DNA of 64,000 bases, taken from assembly GCA_013415865.1 (NCBI GenBank), contig CP058896.1, forward strand, positions 124,001-188,000. Reading direction: 5' to 3'. Each line of letters starts with the position of its first letter. Positions within the stretch are counted from its first letter, which is position 1. Below the pieces are notes generated by a model. It ran no database searches. It was not told where the DNA came from and worked only from the letters and a program-made list of their open reading frames with translations. Positions 1 through 10,300 of this stretch are shown piece by piece. Made by a program: the position numbers and the translations under genes. Source of the DNA: Methanomassiliicoccales archaeon. GTDB lineage: Archaea > Thermoplasmatota > Thermoplasmata > Methanomassiliicoccales > UBA472.

Positions 1-106
1 TTCGCCCCCGGCGGCGGCCGTCGGCGATCACTGCCAAAGTCTTATAGACATGATAGTCTGCGAATCGATGTACGGGTCCATAGCGGGAAAGGTCGATGAG
101 CTTCAT
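1..106 (-). CDS. Partial N-terminus of a conserved archaeal protein, possibly a DNA-binding regulator
   Basis: On the minus strand an ATG at 106 opens a frame that runs off the left edge, so only about 35 residues are visible. They begin MKLIDLSRYGPVHRFADYHV and continue into an Arg/Gly-rich stretch. The start lies a few bases beyond the stop of the SAM synthetase gene (TGA at 112-110); the two reading frames overlap or abut within about 7 nt, so co-transcription is likely. The N-terminus resembles archaeal winged-helix proteins with a DUF4443 domain, but this is from memory of the family and the domain itself lies outside the window. Confidence 0.5.
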   Translation of the reverse strand, partial: MKLIDLSRYGPVHRFADYHVYKTLAVIADGRRRGR

Positions 107-109
107 GGG

Positions 110-1399
110 TCAGAATACCGTCACTTTGCCATTTACAACTTTCTCTGTGACCTTGCCTATGTCGTCTAGCCAGTTGTCAGCAATAGCTCGCGCCTCGTTC
201 TGCCATTTCGCAGCTTTTGCCCTTGCTTCCGGGGCAAGGAAGAGCTGGACACTGCAGGTCTGGGGGTCGCTGATGGGCCTCCCGATCTGTGAAAGTATGC
301 GGACATGGGCCTCAAGAATGTCTCCCTTACCTGCTTTGACAACGTCAGTGGCTATCCAATTCGCCAAAATGTTGTACATCTTCCCAACATGGGTGATCGG
401 GTTCTTACCTGCGCTCGCCTCCATTGACATTGGGCGGTATGGGGTAATCAGACCGTTCACGCGGTTTCCACGACCTACGGACCCATCATCCCCGTTCTCA
501 GCGCTCAATCCTGTTACAGTGAGATAATAATTACCTGAATCGGGGTTGTCCGCATGATTGATGTCTACTTTGATGTTATAGTCTGTATACTTTACAGCAT
601 AGTCGTGGACGAGGTTCCTCATCTCTTCGACGACACTTGAATAATGGTCGGCATCAGGAATATAACGGTCCACCATGGCGCAGGCGATGGTCATGGTGAT
701 ATCCTTCCCATTCCGGGCGCACATTACCTTTACATCCTCGCCGGTCTCCTTTAGTTTCTTTTTCATGGCACCGTTGATATATCTCTCGGTCTCCAAGCAG
801 ACGGTCTCAGTCTCAGACAATGGCGCATATGAACATCCAAAAGAGGTGTCGTTGGCAAGCAAACATCTGTTACCGCTATAATCTGGGGTGCATTTCTTTT
901 GCAGTTCATCGAAGTTTTGGATCAGGTCCTGAGAACCCTTTCCGATCTTGCAGTCGACTATGACATCATTCTCTATGTCTAGGTTCGGGAACCTTTTCAG
1001 GTACTCCTTTGCTGCATTTATTGCTGTGGTGGAATAAGGAAGTCTTTCCCCGTTGACCTGGGTTATTGCCCTTCCAACGAGGAGGATGTATATCGGCTCG
1101 AGCATCCTTCCACCTCCGAATTTCGGTGCGCTCTGACCTCCTACGACCTCGTTCTGATCGGTATTGTGGTGGAGTATCTCTCCGCAATATTCAAGATACA
1201 TCTTGCAGAGGGCTCTTGATACTGATTCCGCCAATCCATCCGAGATGCTGTCCGGATGTCCGATACCTTTTCTCTCCACAAGTTCCACATTCTGTTTCTC
1301 GATGGGGGTAAGGTCGACATTCTCCACGATAATGTTCTTAGCGACCTTACGGGCTACTGGCTTTCTCAATTCAGGATTTCCTTTGACTGTCTTTGCCAT
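110..1399 (-). CDS. mat: Archaeal-type S-adenosylmethionine synthetase
   Basis: This enzyme makes S-adenosylmethionine from methionine and ATP in the cytosol. The 429-residue length and the sequence [17 protein letters not shown] (GHPD at 47-50) are typical of the archaeal MAT family, which is only distantly related to bacterial MetK. Further family signatures are [17 protein letters not shown] in the middle and [20 protein letters not shown] near residue 310-330. The N-terminus carries about 20 residues more than I expect for the family, before the usual NIIVE strand; no internal Met offers a clear alternative start. A divergent HTH-CBS gene lies upstream. A methanogen needs SAM for radical-SAM and methyltransferase steps, but nothing local indicates special regulation. 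Confidence 0.96.
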   Translation of the reverse strand: MAKTVKGNPELRKPVARKVAKNIIVENVDLTPIEKQNVELVERKGIGHPDSISDGLAESVSRALCKMYLEYCGEILHHNTDQNEVVGGQSAPKFGGGRMLEPIYILLVGRAITQVNGERLPYSTTAINAAKEYLKRFPNLDIENDVIVDCKIGKGSQDLIQNFDELQKKCTPDYSGNRCLLANDTSFGCSYAPLSETETVCLETERYINGAMKKKLKETGEDVKVMCARNGKDITMTIACAMVDRYIPDADHYSSVVEEMRNLVHDYAVKYTDYNIKVDINHADNPDSGNYYLTVTGLSAENGDDGSVGRGNRVNGLITPYRPMSMEASAGKNPITHVGKMYNILANWIATDVVKAGKGDILEAHVRILSQIGRPISDPQTCSVQLFLAPEARAKAAKWQNEARAIADNWLDDIGKVTEKVVNGKVTVF

Positions 1400-1558
1400 T
1401 TATATTCACCTTTTTCATGGACCGCGTGACATATTTTATCATGCTGGCCTGACACTCTTTTTCGAATGCGCGTGGTAGTTTTTTCCCCGATATAAGTATG
1501 ATTGACTCTATTATTCATTTACGAATATTCATATAGGAATAATAACATCCCTAATCAC

Positions 1559-2128
1559 ATGAAGTTTCCCGAGGAAACGGAGATCAAAAAGCTAAGGAAA
1601 GGACTGGACATTACTCAAGCTGAGCTTGCTGCCATGTCAGGTGTGAGCCAATCCACGATCGCGAAGATGGAACGTGGCGCGATAAAAGGAAGCTATGAAT
1701 CTGTCACAAAAATATTCAACGTCCTGGAACAGGAGATGAACAGAAGAAAACAAGGTCTCAGGGCCAGGGACGTTATGACGCCCAACGTAATCTCCATACA
1801 GATGTCTGATTCGGTCAGGCATGCTTCGGATCTTATGCGTCAGAGCGGTTATTCACAATTGCCTGTCTTCGATGGAAAACAGCATGTAGGGAGCATCAGT
1901 GAATATGACATTTTGAGCATGCTCCGTGAGGGCCGGAAAATGGAGGATCTCGGCCAGTTGCATGTATCGGAGGTCATGGCCGATCCATATCCTATCGTGA
2001 ACGAGGATACTCCCGCTGAGGCGTTGACATCGTTGCTGTCAACGACCGATGCTGTCATGGTCTCAAGAAAGGGCTCGATCGTGGGCATTTTGACCAGATC
2101 AGACATACTCAAATTGCTATCATCTTAA
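1559..2128 (+). CDS. XRE-type HTH transcriptional regulator with a CBS pair
   Basis: The 189-residue protein has an N-terminal helix-turn-helix of the XRE/Cro type (ITQAELAAMSGVSQSTIAKMERG, with the split recognition helix QSTIAKME). Two CBS domains follow: the first begins at RARDVMTPNVISI and the second at VSEVMADPYPIV. This layout is common in archaea, where the CBS pair is thought to sense an adenosyl ligand (AMP, ATP or SAM). I start it at the ATG at 1559 (MKFPEETEIKKLRKG) rather than the ATG at 1502, because the first 19 residues are AT-rich, low in similarity to any domain and overlap the likely promoter. It is divergent from the SAM synthetase gene, so a link to SAM sensing is possible but speculative. 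Confidence 0.88.
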   Translation: MKFPEETEIKKLRKGLDITQAELAAMSGVSQSTIAKMERGAIKGSYESVTKIFNVLEQEMNRRKQGLRARDVMTPNVISIQMSDSVRHASDLMRQSGYSQLPVFDGKQHVGSISEYDILSMLREGRKMEDLGQLHVSEVMADPYPIVNEDTPAEALTSLLSTTDAVMVSRKGSIVGILTRSDILKLLSS

Positions 2129-2132
2129 GCCG

Positions 2133-3041
2133 TCATTCTCTTTGGTGCACCTTTACTATATCAAGGTCGTTCGGTAGAAAGGTGTTCGGGAACACTTCTT
2201 TCGCTTCTCTCAATAAAGATGACGTGTCCGAATATCTCCCGCTCACATGCACCAAGTATAGTGAGATGGCCTCTGCCTTGACCGCCACCTCAGCGGCCTG
2301 TCTCGCGGTCGAATGGCGATATCTGTTCGCTTTATCCTTCAACTCTGAATCGGTGGTCGCCTCATGGACCATGACGTCACATTTCATCGCCGCCTTGACG
2401 AACATGTCATTTGGTAAGGTATCTCCTGAATAGGCGAGCTTTAATCCAGGTCTTGCCGGTCCTATGACATCTTCGGGGCTGATTATCCTATCATCTAGAA
2501 TTATCGACCCTCCTTTTTGAAGCCTTGAAAATGCTGGACCTTCATTGACCCCTAGTTCCTTTGCCTTGATTGGGTCAAACCTTCCCATCCGTTCATCTTC
2601 CTTTAGGATGTAAGAAAGTGAATTGGGGATATGCAAAGCCTCAACAGCAGCGACCTTATAACCTTCCCCTTCCACCTCATCTTTAGGCCTCAGCTCCCTC
2701 CAGAATATATCAAAGGCAAGATCATAGCTCCCCAACATTATGGTTGCCTCTATGACATCCTTTATTCCCTTTGGCCCATATATTTCAAGAGGCTGCGCCC
2801 TACCAGAAAAGTTCATTGACTGGACAAGACCGAGCAGACCAAGGAAATGATCTCCATGAAGGTGGGTTATGAATATTTTATCGATTTTCATGAAGGAGAA
2901 AGAAGAGCGCATGAACTGTCTCTGTGTGCCTTCCCCACAATCAAACAACACCATCTCCTGTCCGGTCCTGACCGCCATCGCCGAGGTGTTCCTCTCAGGC
3001 GTTGGAATGCTGCCACCTGTTCCAAGAAATAAAATTTCCAC
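2133..3041 (-). CDS. rnz: Ribonuclease Z (tRNA 3' endonuclease)
   Basis: RNase Z cuts pre-tRNA after the discriminator base so CCA can be added. The 302-residue protein is a metallo-beta-lactamase fold enzyme of the short form: the metal-binding motif THLHGDH is at residues 59-65, preceded by the glycine-rich start FLGTGGSIPTPERN. Further metal ligands are visible in KLAYSGDTLP and in HSTARQAAEVA, followed by YLVHVSGRYSD. This enzyme is relevant here because the tRNA-Arg gene in the window lacks an encoded CCA. The gene is convergent with the HTH-CBS gene, with only 4 bases between stops. The MFS gene is just upstream on the same strand. Confidence 0.95.
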   Translation of the reverse strand: MEILFLGTGGSIPTPERNTSAMAVRTGQEMVLFDCGEGTQRQFMRSSFSFMKIDKIFITHLHGDHFLGLLGLVQSMNFSGRAQPLEIYGPKGIKDVIEATIMLGSYDLAFDIFWRELRPKDEVEGEGYKVAAVEALHIPNSLSYILKEDERMGRFDPIKAKELGVNEGPAFSRLQKGGSIILDDRIISPEDVIGPARPGLKLAYSGDTLPNDMFVKAAMKCDVMVHEATTDSELKDKANRYRHSTARQAAEVAVKAEAISLYLVHVSGRYSDTSSLLREAKEVFPNTFLPNDLDIVKVHQRE

Positions 3042-3055
3042 GTCGTTCTCATGGT

Positions 3056-4156
3056 CTAGGAGGGATTAATCATTTTCTCGGTATCAGCAGATACCCGCTT
3101 ATGACTTATGAAGAAAATCACAAGACCGATTATGGCCATTATGGTCGCGATGTACATGGCGCCGTGGTAACCCAGGACATACGACGCCGCCCCTCCCACC
3201 ATGGCCCCGATGATCGCCGAGATGCTCAGCGAGGACTGGAGCAGCCCTGCACTCGTACCTTTCTCGTCATTTCTTTCCATCACATATTTAATGCTCCCGA
3301 CATAAAGGCAGGACCATGCTGCAGCTATCGATACCTGTGCAGGGATTATCTGCCATGCCTCTGTGGCCAATGTGTACGAAGGGAATGTGATGATGGAAAA
3401 GATGAACCCAAAGGTGACAAGCTTTACCGAACCATATCTGTCCACCATCTGCATGAAGACGAATTGGCTCATGGCATTGACGGCGTATATACCACCGATG
3501 AACCAAGCAGCTGCGCCAAGGTCCTCTAGGAACAAAGTATAGATGACCCATATCATGTTCGCTCCTATGTGCCTGAACATGATCGAGAGATAGACGGGAA
3601 GGTTGCGATGAATGATCTCCCTTGGAAAGAATGGCACCTTATGGTGAACTTCGTTACCGAAATCGATCGTCAGGGAAACAATGAAAGCGCATGCCATCAA
3701 GATAGAACAGAACAGAAATATCTCAAAATAGATGCCAATGATACCGACCGCGAACGTCCCTAGCCCAAAGCCCATTGCCCCGTACGCACTGAATTTCCCG
3801 ACCTTTTTATCTGAATCATACACGTGAGCAAGCAACGCTGAGGGATACATTCCCGAGCAAAGGCCCATGATCACCCTTACAATGAACAACGACTCAGTGC
3901 TTCTGGCAAATATCAGAAGAAATATCGATAAGGAGGTCATCAGCAGGCCTGTCTGTAGGATCATCTTCCTTCCATGTACGTCCGAAAACCTGCCAAAATA
4001 ATACGATGACAGAAAAAGAGAGGCGTTGAACGAGGCGGTTATCATGCCAATTTGGATCGTGTCCGCCCCCAGATCATTACGCAACATGTTAGGGATGAGC
4101 AACGCTGAACCTGACATCGCCGCGCTCGATAGTAGCTGTATCCAGGGCGCTTTCAT
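3056..4156 (-). CDS. MFS-family membrane transporter
   Basis: The 366-residue protein is highly hydrophobic with about twelve predicted membrane segments. The classic MFS loop 2-3 signature appears as GRFSDVHGRKMIL, and a related loop occurs in the second half (MQMVDRYGSVKLV). Short loops and no large soluble domain suggest a drug or metabolite carrier of the MFS_1 family; the substrate cannot be told from sequence. It lies 14 bases upstream of rnz on the same strand and probably shares its transcript. The stretch before its start is AT-rich and would suit a promoter. Confidence 0.85.
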   Translation of the reverse strand: MKAPWIQLLSSAAMSGSALLIPNMLRNDLGADTIQIGMITASFNASLFLSSYYFGRFSDVHGRKMILQTGLLMTSLSIFLLIFARSTESLFIVRVIMGLCSGMYPSALLAHVYDSDKKVGKFSAYGAMGFGLGTFAVGIIGIYFEIFLFCSILMACAFIVSLTIDFGNEVHHKVPFFPREIIHRNLPVYLSIMFRHIGANMIWVIYTLFLEDLGAAAWFIGGIYAVNAMSQFVFMQMVDRYGSVKLVTFGFIFSIITFPSYTLATEAWQIIPAQVSIAAAWSCLYVGSIKYVMERNDEKGTSAGLLQSSLSISAIIGAMVGGAASYVLGYHGAMYIATIMAIIGLVIFFISHKRVSADTEKMINPS

Positions 4157-4200
4157 GATCTGCCCGACTCTTTCAATATAGAAAAAATATTTAACTAAAA

Positions 4201-4416
4201 TTAATGACCGAGCGAACCGATTTTTCTGTCCACTTTGGACCTTTTCTTGTATTCCTTGTAATGGTCCTTACATAGATGTGCCCTTTTTTGACCTTCTTTC
4301 ATGTCCATGCCAGCCTTGGTCGCGGCTTCCATGGAAATAGACCTTTCGGACTCTTTATCGCATCCCTTCACCCCGCATCTATCCTCGGACCTCACAGGGG
4401 ACCTCCTCTCTGCCAT
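4201..4416 (-). CDS. Small Cys/His protein of unknown function
   Basis: This is a 71-residue, strongly basic protein. It has Cys14 and Cys19 (CGVKGCDKE) and a later H-L-C-K-D-H cluster around residues 48-53, a spacing that could bind one zinc. The C-terminus is Lys/Arg-rich (KEYKKRSKVDRKIGSLGH). I do not recognise a named family; a small zinc-finger RNA- or DNA-binding protein is plausible. It is transcribed alone, upstream of the MFS gene on the same strand, with an AT-rich promoter-like stretch just before its ATG. Confidence 0.7.
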   Translation of the reverse strand: MAERRSPVRSEDRCGVKGCDKESERSISMEAATKAGMDMKEGQKRAHLCKDHYKEYKKRSKVDRKIGSLGH

Positions 4417-4533
4417 GATGGCATGATATATTTTTCTTTATAAAATAAATTCCTTCGCTGGAACCTGCTTTCTAGGCTCACAAATCACATCACCAGATAT
4501 TCTTGATATACCAACATGTCGTTCTCTTTGACG

Positions 4534-5181
4534 ATGATAAAAGTAGCTCCTTCCATATTATCTGCTGACTTTTCAAGGTTAGGTGAGGAGGTAAAAAGGC
4601 TCGAGATGAGCGGTGCGGATTGGGTGCATGTCGATGTGATGGATGGGATATTCGTCCCCAACATAACCATCGGTCCTTCGGTCATCAAGAGCCTCAGACC
4701 TCATACCCATCTGCCATTTGACGTCCACTTGATGATAACTAAGCCAGAAAGGTACGTAAAGGAGTTTGCATCTGTAGGTTCAGATTACATAACAGTACAT
4801 GTCGAGGCCTCCGATACAGTACGACAATGCATTCAGATGATTCACGCATTTGGAAAAAAGGCCGGCCTGTCGCTCAACCCTGCGACCCCGTTCAGTATGG
4901 TCCGGCCCTATATTTCGGAAATAGACCTTCTGTTGATAATGACCGTCAATCCCGGTTTTGGTGGTCAATCGTTCATGTCTGATGTTGTTCCGAAGATCTC
5001 AGAGGCTAGAAGGGCAAGGGACGAGGCAGGATACACTTTCGAGATCGAAATAGATGGTGGGATCAACGCAAAGACAGCGAAGATATGCGTGGAGGCCGGA
5101 GCTACCGTTCTCGCTGCCGGGAGCTCTCTGTTCGGTTCTAAGGACATGAAGGGGGAAATTGAAAGTTGGAAAAGATATTGA
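4534..5181 (+). CDS. rpe: Ribulose-phosphate 3-epimerase
   Basis: The enzyme interconverts ribulose 5-phosphate and xylulose 5-phosphate. The family signatures are clear: VAPSILSADFSRLGEEV at the N-terminus, the metal-binding HVDVMDGIFVPNITIGP, then LLIMTVNPGFGGQSF and EIDGGINAKTA near the phosphate site. At 215 residues it has normal length. I chose the ATG at 4534 (MIKVAPSILS), which matches the usual family start; the frame is open from an ATG at 4516 that would add six residues, and no Shine-Dalgarno sequence decides between them. It stands alone between divergent and unrelated genes. Confidence 0.93.
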   Translation: MIKVAPSILSADFSRLGEEVKRLEMSGADWVHVDVMDGIFVPNITIGPSVIKSLRPHTHLPFDVHLMITKPERYVKEFASVGSDYITVHVEASDTVRQCIQMIHAFGKKAGLSLNPATPFSMVRPYISEIDLLLIMTVNPGFGGQSFMSDVVPKISEARRARDEAGYTFEIEIDGGINAKTAKICVEAGATVLAAGSSLFGSKDMKGEIESWKRY

Positions 5182-5286
5182 TTTGTCCCATCGCTCTTTA
5201 TAGAGGTATTTAAGGCAAACAGATGCCTTTATGGTAGGTTACGCATTACCCCCTATCAATATATATACCCTAAAGCGGGAAGTACC

Positions 5287-5694
5287 ATGACTAGGATAGG
5301 TTCAAAAAAATCATTGGTTTACAAGCTGGGCATTAAGGACGGGTTCAAGATATATCTGCACAACCCACCTGCAAATTATAGACAGTTCCTAGGCAGGCTC
5401 CCGAAAACGGCCGAGGAATTCGATAGGCCCATTGCTGACATGGATTTCATACAAATGTTCGTCACCTCGAAGAAAGATCTTATTGATCAGTTCCCTAAGA
5501 TGATGGCCTATCTATCTCCAGCAGGAATATTGTGGGTCTGTTGGCCAAAAGAATCTTCGAACATCAAGAGCGACCTGAACGGCATGTTGGTAAGGAACAC
5601 GGGAGTATCGAACGGTCTGACCGATGTCAAAGTATCATCAATAGACGATGTTTGGTCCGGTCTTAAGTTCATAAGGAAGAACAAGGAAAAATGA
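5287..5694 (+). CDS. DUF3052 family protein
   Basis: The 135-residue protein matches the pattern of the DUF3052 family: a start with KLGIKDGFKIYLHNPP, a central DFIQMFVTSKKDL, and the hydrophobic GILWVCWPKESS followed by DLNGMLVRNTGVSNGLTDVKV. The fold is thought to resemble a truncated methyltransferase-like sheet, but no biochemical role is known to me. A TATA-like run (tatatatacc) lies about 25 bases before the start. A short membrane-protein gene follows after 18 bases, so the two are likely co-transcribed. Confidence 0.75.
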   Translation: MTRIGSKKSLVYKLGIKDGFKIYLHNPPANYRQFLGRLPKTAEEFDRPIADMDFIQMFVTSKKDLIDQFPKMMAYLSPAGILWVCWPKESSNIKSDLNGMLVRNTGVSNGLTDVKVSSIDDVWSGLKFIRKNKEK

Positions 5695-5712
5695 GATCGG
5701 AGGCGGTCTGTC

Positions 5713-5892
5713 ATGAAGTTCTCCATATCCCAGAGATGGGTCATAGTCTTGCTCACGGTGGTCCTTCCGGTCATCCTTTTAAGTGTCTCAATGGTGTTTG
5801 CCTCTAACATCTGCACCTTCATGGCCATTATGTTCTGGATCGGGATGGTGCTCATCATGGCATTTATTCCATATCAAAAGGAGACAGCGTGA
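5713..5892 (+). CDS. Small two-helix membrane protein
   Basis: An ATG at 5713 opens a 59-residue frame ending at TGA 5890-5892. The protein starts with a short basic segment (MKFSISQRW) and is almost entirely hydrophobic afterwards, giving two predicted membrane helices separated by a short Cys-containing turn (ASNICTF). It ends with the soluble tail YQKETA. A ribosome-binding-like GGAGG is 5-13 bases upstream. It follows the DUF3052 gene closely and is convergent with the TRAM gene, whose last base abuts it. I cannot assign a function. Confidence 0.6.
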   Translation: MKFSISQRWVIVLLTVVLPVILLSVSMVFASNICTFMAIMFWIGMVLIMAFIPYQKETA

Positions 5893-6105
5893 TCATCGCA
5901 CGATCTGACCGAAGGCCATCTTGTTGCTCACCCGCACTATCTTGACCTTATATATCTGTCCCTTCCTTGTTTCTGGAACTATTACAACGAACCCTTCGAC
6001 CTTTCCAACGCCATCCCCTTGCGATCCAAGATCGGTTATGGTGATGTCATAGACCTTCCCCTCTTCCACCGGTTTCTTTCCCTTAAATCCGTATTCATCC
6101 TTCAT
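5893..6105 (-). CDS. TRAM-domain protein, probable RNA chaperone
   Basis: This 70-residue protein consists of little more than a TRAM beta-barrel: VEEGKVYDITITDLGSQGDGVGKVEGFVVIVPETRKGQIYKVKIVRV. The pattern GxGDGVxxxxGxVVxVP is diagnostic. Stand-alone TRAM proteins in methanogens bind single-stranded RNA and act as cold-responsive RNA chaperones (for example TRAM0076 of Methanolobus psychrophilus). A second member is at 38169-38435. Its stop abuts that of the small membrane protein. Confidence 0.9.
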   Translation of the reverse strand: MKDEYGFKGKKPVEEGKVYDITITDLGSQGDGVGKVEGFVVIVPETRKGQIYKVKIVRVSNKMAFGQIVR

Positions 6106-6197
6106 GACCTAATATAGGGGCATCGCTCACTATTCAACCTTTCCCGCTTCGTCAGTTTTGTATATCCTCTGACGTATCGTCGGTAGAGGTTGGTCAA

Positions 6198-7223
6198 ATG
6201 GGGGTGAATCTGTCTGACCTTGTGAGATTCCATGAGGTGGACCAGATACAATTAAAGGGCAAGACCGTGGCGATTGATGCCTATAATGCCATATACCAAT
6301 TCCTGTCCGTGATCAGGCAGCCCGATGGGACGCCGTTGAAAGACTCTCGAGGCAGGGTCACCTCTCACCTTTCGGGATTACTGAACAGAAATGCCAACCT
6401 GATCGAGATGGGGGTCATACCAGTATACGTTTTTGATGGAAAACCCTCCAAGTTGAAGATGGCGACAATAGTGGAGAGGTCTGAAAGAAGGCAGAGGGCG
6501 CAGCAAGAGTGGAAAGAGGCCGTGACCGTAGGAGACCTTGAAATGGCCTACACCAAGGCTCAACAATCGGCCAAAATAACGAACGAGATCGTAGAATCAT
6601 CCAGGGTTCTTCTTGTATATCTTGGGATCCCTATAGTACAAGCTCCAGGAGAAGGAGAGGCACAGGCCGCATATATGGCTCAGAAAGGGGATGTCTGGGC
6701 AGCATCGAGCCAGGACTTCGATTCTCTTTTGTTCGGCGCCCCAAGGCTCCTTAGGAACCTTACCTTGGCCGGGAGAAGAAAGATGCCCGGGAGGAATGAA
6801 TACAGGGATGTGAAAATGGAGATCGTAGAATTGCAAGAGGTATTAACAGACCTCGAGCTCTCGAGAGAGCAGCTAATCGATCTTTGCATAATGATGGGCA
6901 CCGATTTCAACGAAGGGATAAGAGGAATAGGCCCGAAGAAGGGTCTTAAACTTATCCGGGAACATGGAGACCTTCCCAGGGCAATCGCCTCGCTCAACAA
7001 AGAAATGCCAGAGTATGAACAGGTCCGAGAGATATTCCTCAATTACGAGCATATTGATGATTATCGATTGGAACTTGCCCCCCCAGACAGAGAAAAGGTG
7101 ATAGAAATGCTCGTCCGGGAACATGACTTCAGCGAACAGCGGGTGATCGGTGCATTGGACAAGATATTTAAAGGTCGTGAAAAACCTCCAAAAGGCAGTC
7201 AGAGCAGTTTAGACATGTTCTAG
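6198..7223 (+). CDS. fen: Flap endonuclease 1
   Basis: FEN-1 removes 5' flaps during Okazaki fragment maturation and repair. The 341-residue protein has the XPG N-domain (GVNLSDLV, then TVAIDAYNAIYQFLS with the first catalytic Asp) and the internal XPG domain (QAPGEGEAQAAYMAQKGDVWAASSQDFDSLLFG). A helix-hairpin-helix follows (IMMGTDFNEGIRGIGPKKGLKLI). The last residues QSSLDMF form a PIP box for binding the PCNA clamp. Length and domain order are standard for archaea. The start MGVNLSDLV is the conserved N-terminus, whose free amino end approaches the active site. An ileS gene follows on the same strand after a 160-base gap with its own leader. Confidence 0.97.
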   Translation: MGVNLSDLVRFHEVDQIQLKGKTVAIDAYNAIYQFLSVIRQPDGTPLKDSRGRVTSHLSGLLNRNANLIEMGVIPVYVFDGKPSKLKMATIVERSERRQRAQQEWKEAVTVGDLEMAYTKAQQSAKITNEIVESSRVLLVYLGIPIVQAPGEGEAQAAYMAQKGDVWAASSQDFDSLLFGAPRLLRNLTLAGRRKMPGRNEYRDVKMEIVELQEVLTDLELSREQLIDLCIMMGTDFNEGIRGIGPKKGLKLIREHGDLPRAIASLNKEMPEYEQVREIFLNYEHIDDYRLELAPPDREKVIEMLVREHDFSEQRVIGALDKIFKGREKPPKGSQSSLDMF

Positions 7224-7279
7224 GAAATCAACACACCCCCTCATTGTCAGATTTTTAGAGGGCATCAATTATTTATTAC

Positions 7280-7346
7280 GGGGCCGATACCCCATAAAGC
7301 CTGTGCGAACTCAACGAGGATCTCGGGGGATTCCAGAAACCTCGTT
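7280..7346 (+). promoter_or_regulatory. Hairpin-forming leader before ileS
   Basis: The 160-base gap between fen and ileS contains an AT-rich TATA-like run (attatttatta, about 7267-7277). Two inverted repeats follow: GGGG/CCCC at 7280-7283 and 7290-7293, and a 7-base stem AACGAGG/CCTCGTT at 7313-7319 and 7340-7346 with a 20-base loop. The second stem ends 37 bases before the ileS start. A structured leader could affect translation, but no known archaeal riboswitch matches and tRNA-sensing T-boxes are bacterial. Confidence 0.3.
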
Positions 7347-7383
7347 CAAGTAATAGTTTCTGCTCGGGCAAAGAGGGAAGGCG

Positions 7384-10300
7384 ATGATAAAGCCAGTCCA
7401 AGGCAATTACAATCCTGTCGAACTCGAGAAACAGATAAGGGAGCAATGGAAAGAGACCGATGCATACAAAAAGACCAAGGAATTCAGGTCCACGGGTCCT
7501 GACTACTACTTTGTCGATGGTCCGCCATACACAACGGGGTCTATCCACCTCGGAACGACCTGGAACAAGACGATAAAAGACACTATAATTCGTTTTCGAA
7601 GGATGCAGAGATATAACGTCTTTGATAAACCTGGCTACGACATGCATGGCCTTCCCATCGAGGTAAAGGTGGAGCAGTCGATAGGGGTCAAGAACAAGAA
7701 AGAGATCGAGGAGTACGGGATCGACCGCTTCGTCTCCACCTGCAAGAACTTTGCCGTGGAATTCCAAAGAAAGATGAACGAACAGTTCAAAGAGCTCGGG
7801 GTATGGATGGACTGGGACAACCCGTACCTAACCATCGCACCATATTACATCGAAGCGGCATGGTGGACGCTCAAGAAAGCATATGACAAGGGACTTCTGG
7901 TATCTGCAGACCGCGTTCTGCCCTGCTGTCCGAGGTGCGAGACCGCCCTGGCCGAGGCCGAGATAAATTATTCAGATGAAAAGGACCCGTCGATCTATGT
8001 CAAGTTCCCGCTCAAGGACGACCCCAAGGTCTTCCTACTGATCTGGACCACTACACCATGGACCCTTCCGGCCAACCTTGCGGTCGCGGCCCATCCCGAT
8101 TTTAAATATATCAAGGCTAGGTACCGAAGGATCGGAGAGACCGAGACGGTCATAGTGATGAAAGATCTGGCTGACCAGATAGGAGAGATCGCAGGCTGGG
8201 AACAATATGAGATATTGGAAGAGATAGAAGGAGATGACCTGGTCGGGTTGGAGTACGCCTCGATATTCGAGGAATTGGTCCCCTATCAAAAGAACGTATC
8301 AGGCAAATGGGTCCACAGGGTCATCGCCTCTAAGACGGTGGAGGCCTCCAATACAGGCCTCGTCCATATAGCTCCTGGTTTTGGACCTGAGGACTTCGAG
8401 CTTGGCCGAGAATATGGAATAGAACCTTTCTGTCCGGTCGATGAAACTGGTAAGTACACAAAGGATATTGGTGAAACATTGGCCGGCATGTCAATCAAAA
8501 AGGCCAACCAAATGATCTTGAAGAACCTTGAGGACAGGGGCCTTCTGTTTTCCAACTCGACCATCGAGCATAGGTACGGTCATTGCTGGCGCTGCAACTC
8601 GCCGATATTGTTCAGGACGACAAACCAATGGTTCCTGAAGGTCACCCAGGTAAAGAATCAGATGCTAGAGGAGATCGATAGGATCAGGTGGACCCCAGAT
8701 TGGGCCGGCTCCTCGAGGGAATATGATTGGGTCATGAACGCGAGGGACTGGTGCATCTCAAGACAGAGATATTGGGGCATACCCATCCCCGTCTGGACCT
8801 GCTCGAAATGCGGTGAGATAAAGGTGATAGCCACCGCAGATGACCTGGAGAAGGGCAGCGGTTACAGAAAGGATATGGACCTCCATAGGCCATGGATCGA
8901 CGGGGTCACATTTACTTGTCCTAAATGCTCATCAACGATGAGACGCGTGCCTGACGTGCTGGACGTATGGTTCGATTCCGCCGTGGCTTCCTGGGCCCAA
9001 TTGGGCTATCCTCGGAAGCGGTCGGAGTTCGATAGGCTATGGCCGGCCAAGTGGATAGCTGAAGGCCATGACCAGACCAGAGGTTGGTTCTATTCACAAT
9101 TGGCGGCGGGCGTGCTGGCTTTCGGAAGGGCACCTTACGAGTCCGTCCTGATGGTAGGATGGATGTTGGACCCGCAAGGTCTGCCAATGTCAAAAAGCCG
9201 TGGAAATGTCATCGAGCCAGAAAAGGTCGTCAAGGACTATGGTGCAGATGCTCTTCGATTTTATCTCCTAAGATCTTCGGCACCTTGGGAAGATATATCG
9301 TTCCAGATGGAAGGTGTGAAGAACGCCAGAAAGATGTTGAATGTACTGTGGAACGTCGTGAACTTTGCGACCACATATATGTCGATAGATAATTTCGAGA
9401 GGCAAAAGGTCGACGATGACCAGATATTCGCACATCTCAAGCCCGAGGACCGATGGATGATCTCCAGGACAGAGCGTATGAAGAACGAGGTCACAAGGGA
9501 CCTCAGCGCATACGACCTCCACAAGGCAACAAGGGCATTGGAGGAGTTCGTCCTCAATGACCTATCAAGATGGTATGTGCGGCTCATCCGTGACAGAATG
9601 TGGAAAGAGGAAGGGGACATAGACAAGGTCACGGCATATGTTGTTCTCTATGACACCTTGATGTCGTTGAATGCTATGTTAGCACCAATATGTCCGCATA
9701 TAACTGAACGCATCTACGCTCACCTTGATGGAGCGAGAGAGACCGTCCATATGTTGGACTGGCCGGTAGCGGACCTAACGAAGATCGATGACCGTCTGGA
9801 AGCGGCGATGAACGTCGTCATGGAGGTCGTGGAGATCATCACGAGGGAAAGGCAGAATAAGAACATGAAGCTGCGTTGGCCATTGAAGAGGATGATCCTT
9901 CTTCCGTCAACTACCGATTCGCTCGAATCGTTGAAGCAACTTGAGGACATCCTATTGCCGCAGGCGAACGTCAAGAGCATAGAGTATGTCGCACCAGGGG
10001 AAGAATGGAGCGAGAGCATCCTCAACGTAATCCCGAACCCGAACGCCATAGGAAAGGTCTATAGGCAATGGGCGAGCAAGATCGCGGTACTATTGAGATC
10101 AAGACCAGCCAAGCTTGTCAAGGAGAGCATTGGGAAGGGAGAATACACCTTGGGCATCGAAGGGCAGTTCATAAAGATAGAGCCTAACATGGTGTCCTTT
10201 GAGACCACCCTTCCAGAGCATGTGGTTGCTGTAAAATATTCTGGTGGTGAGATCTACCTTGATTTTGAGATTACTCCGGAGATAGAAGCGGAAGGATATT

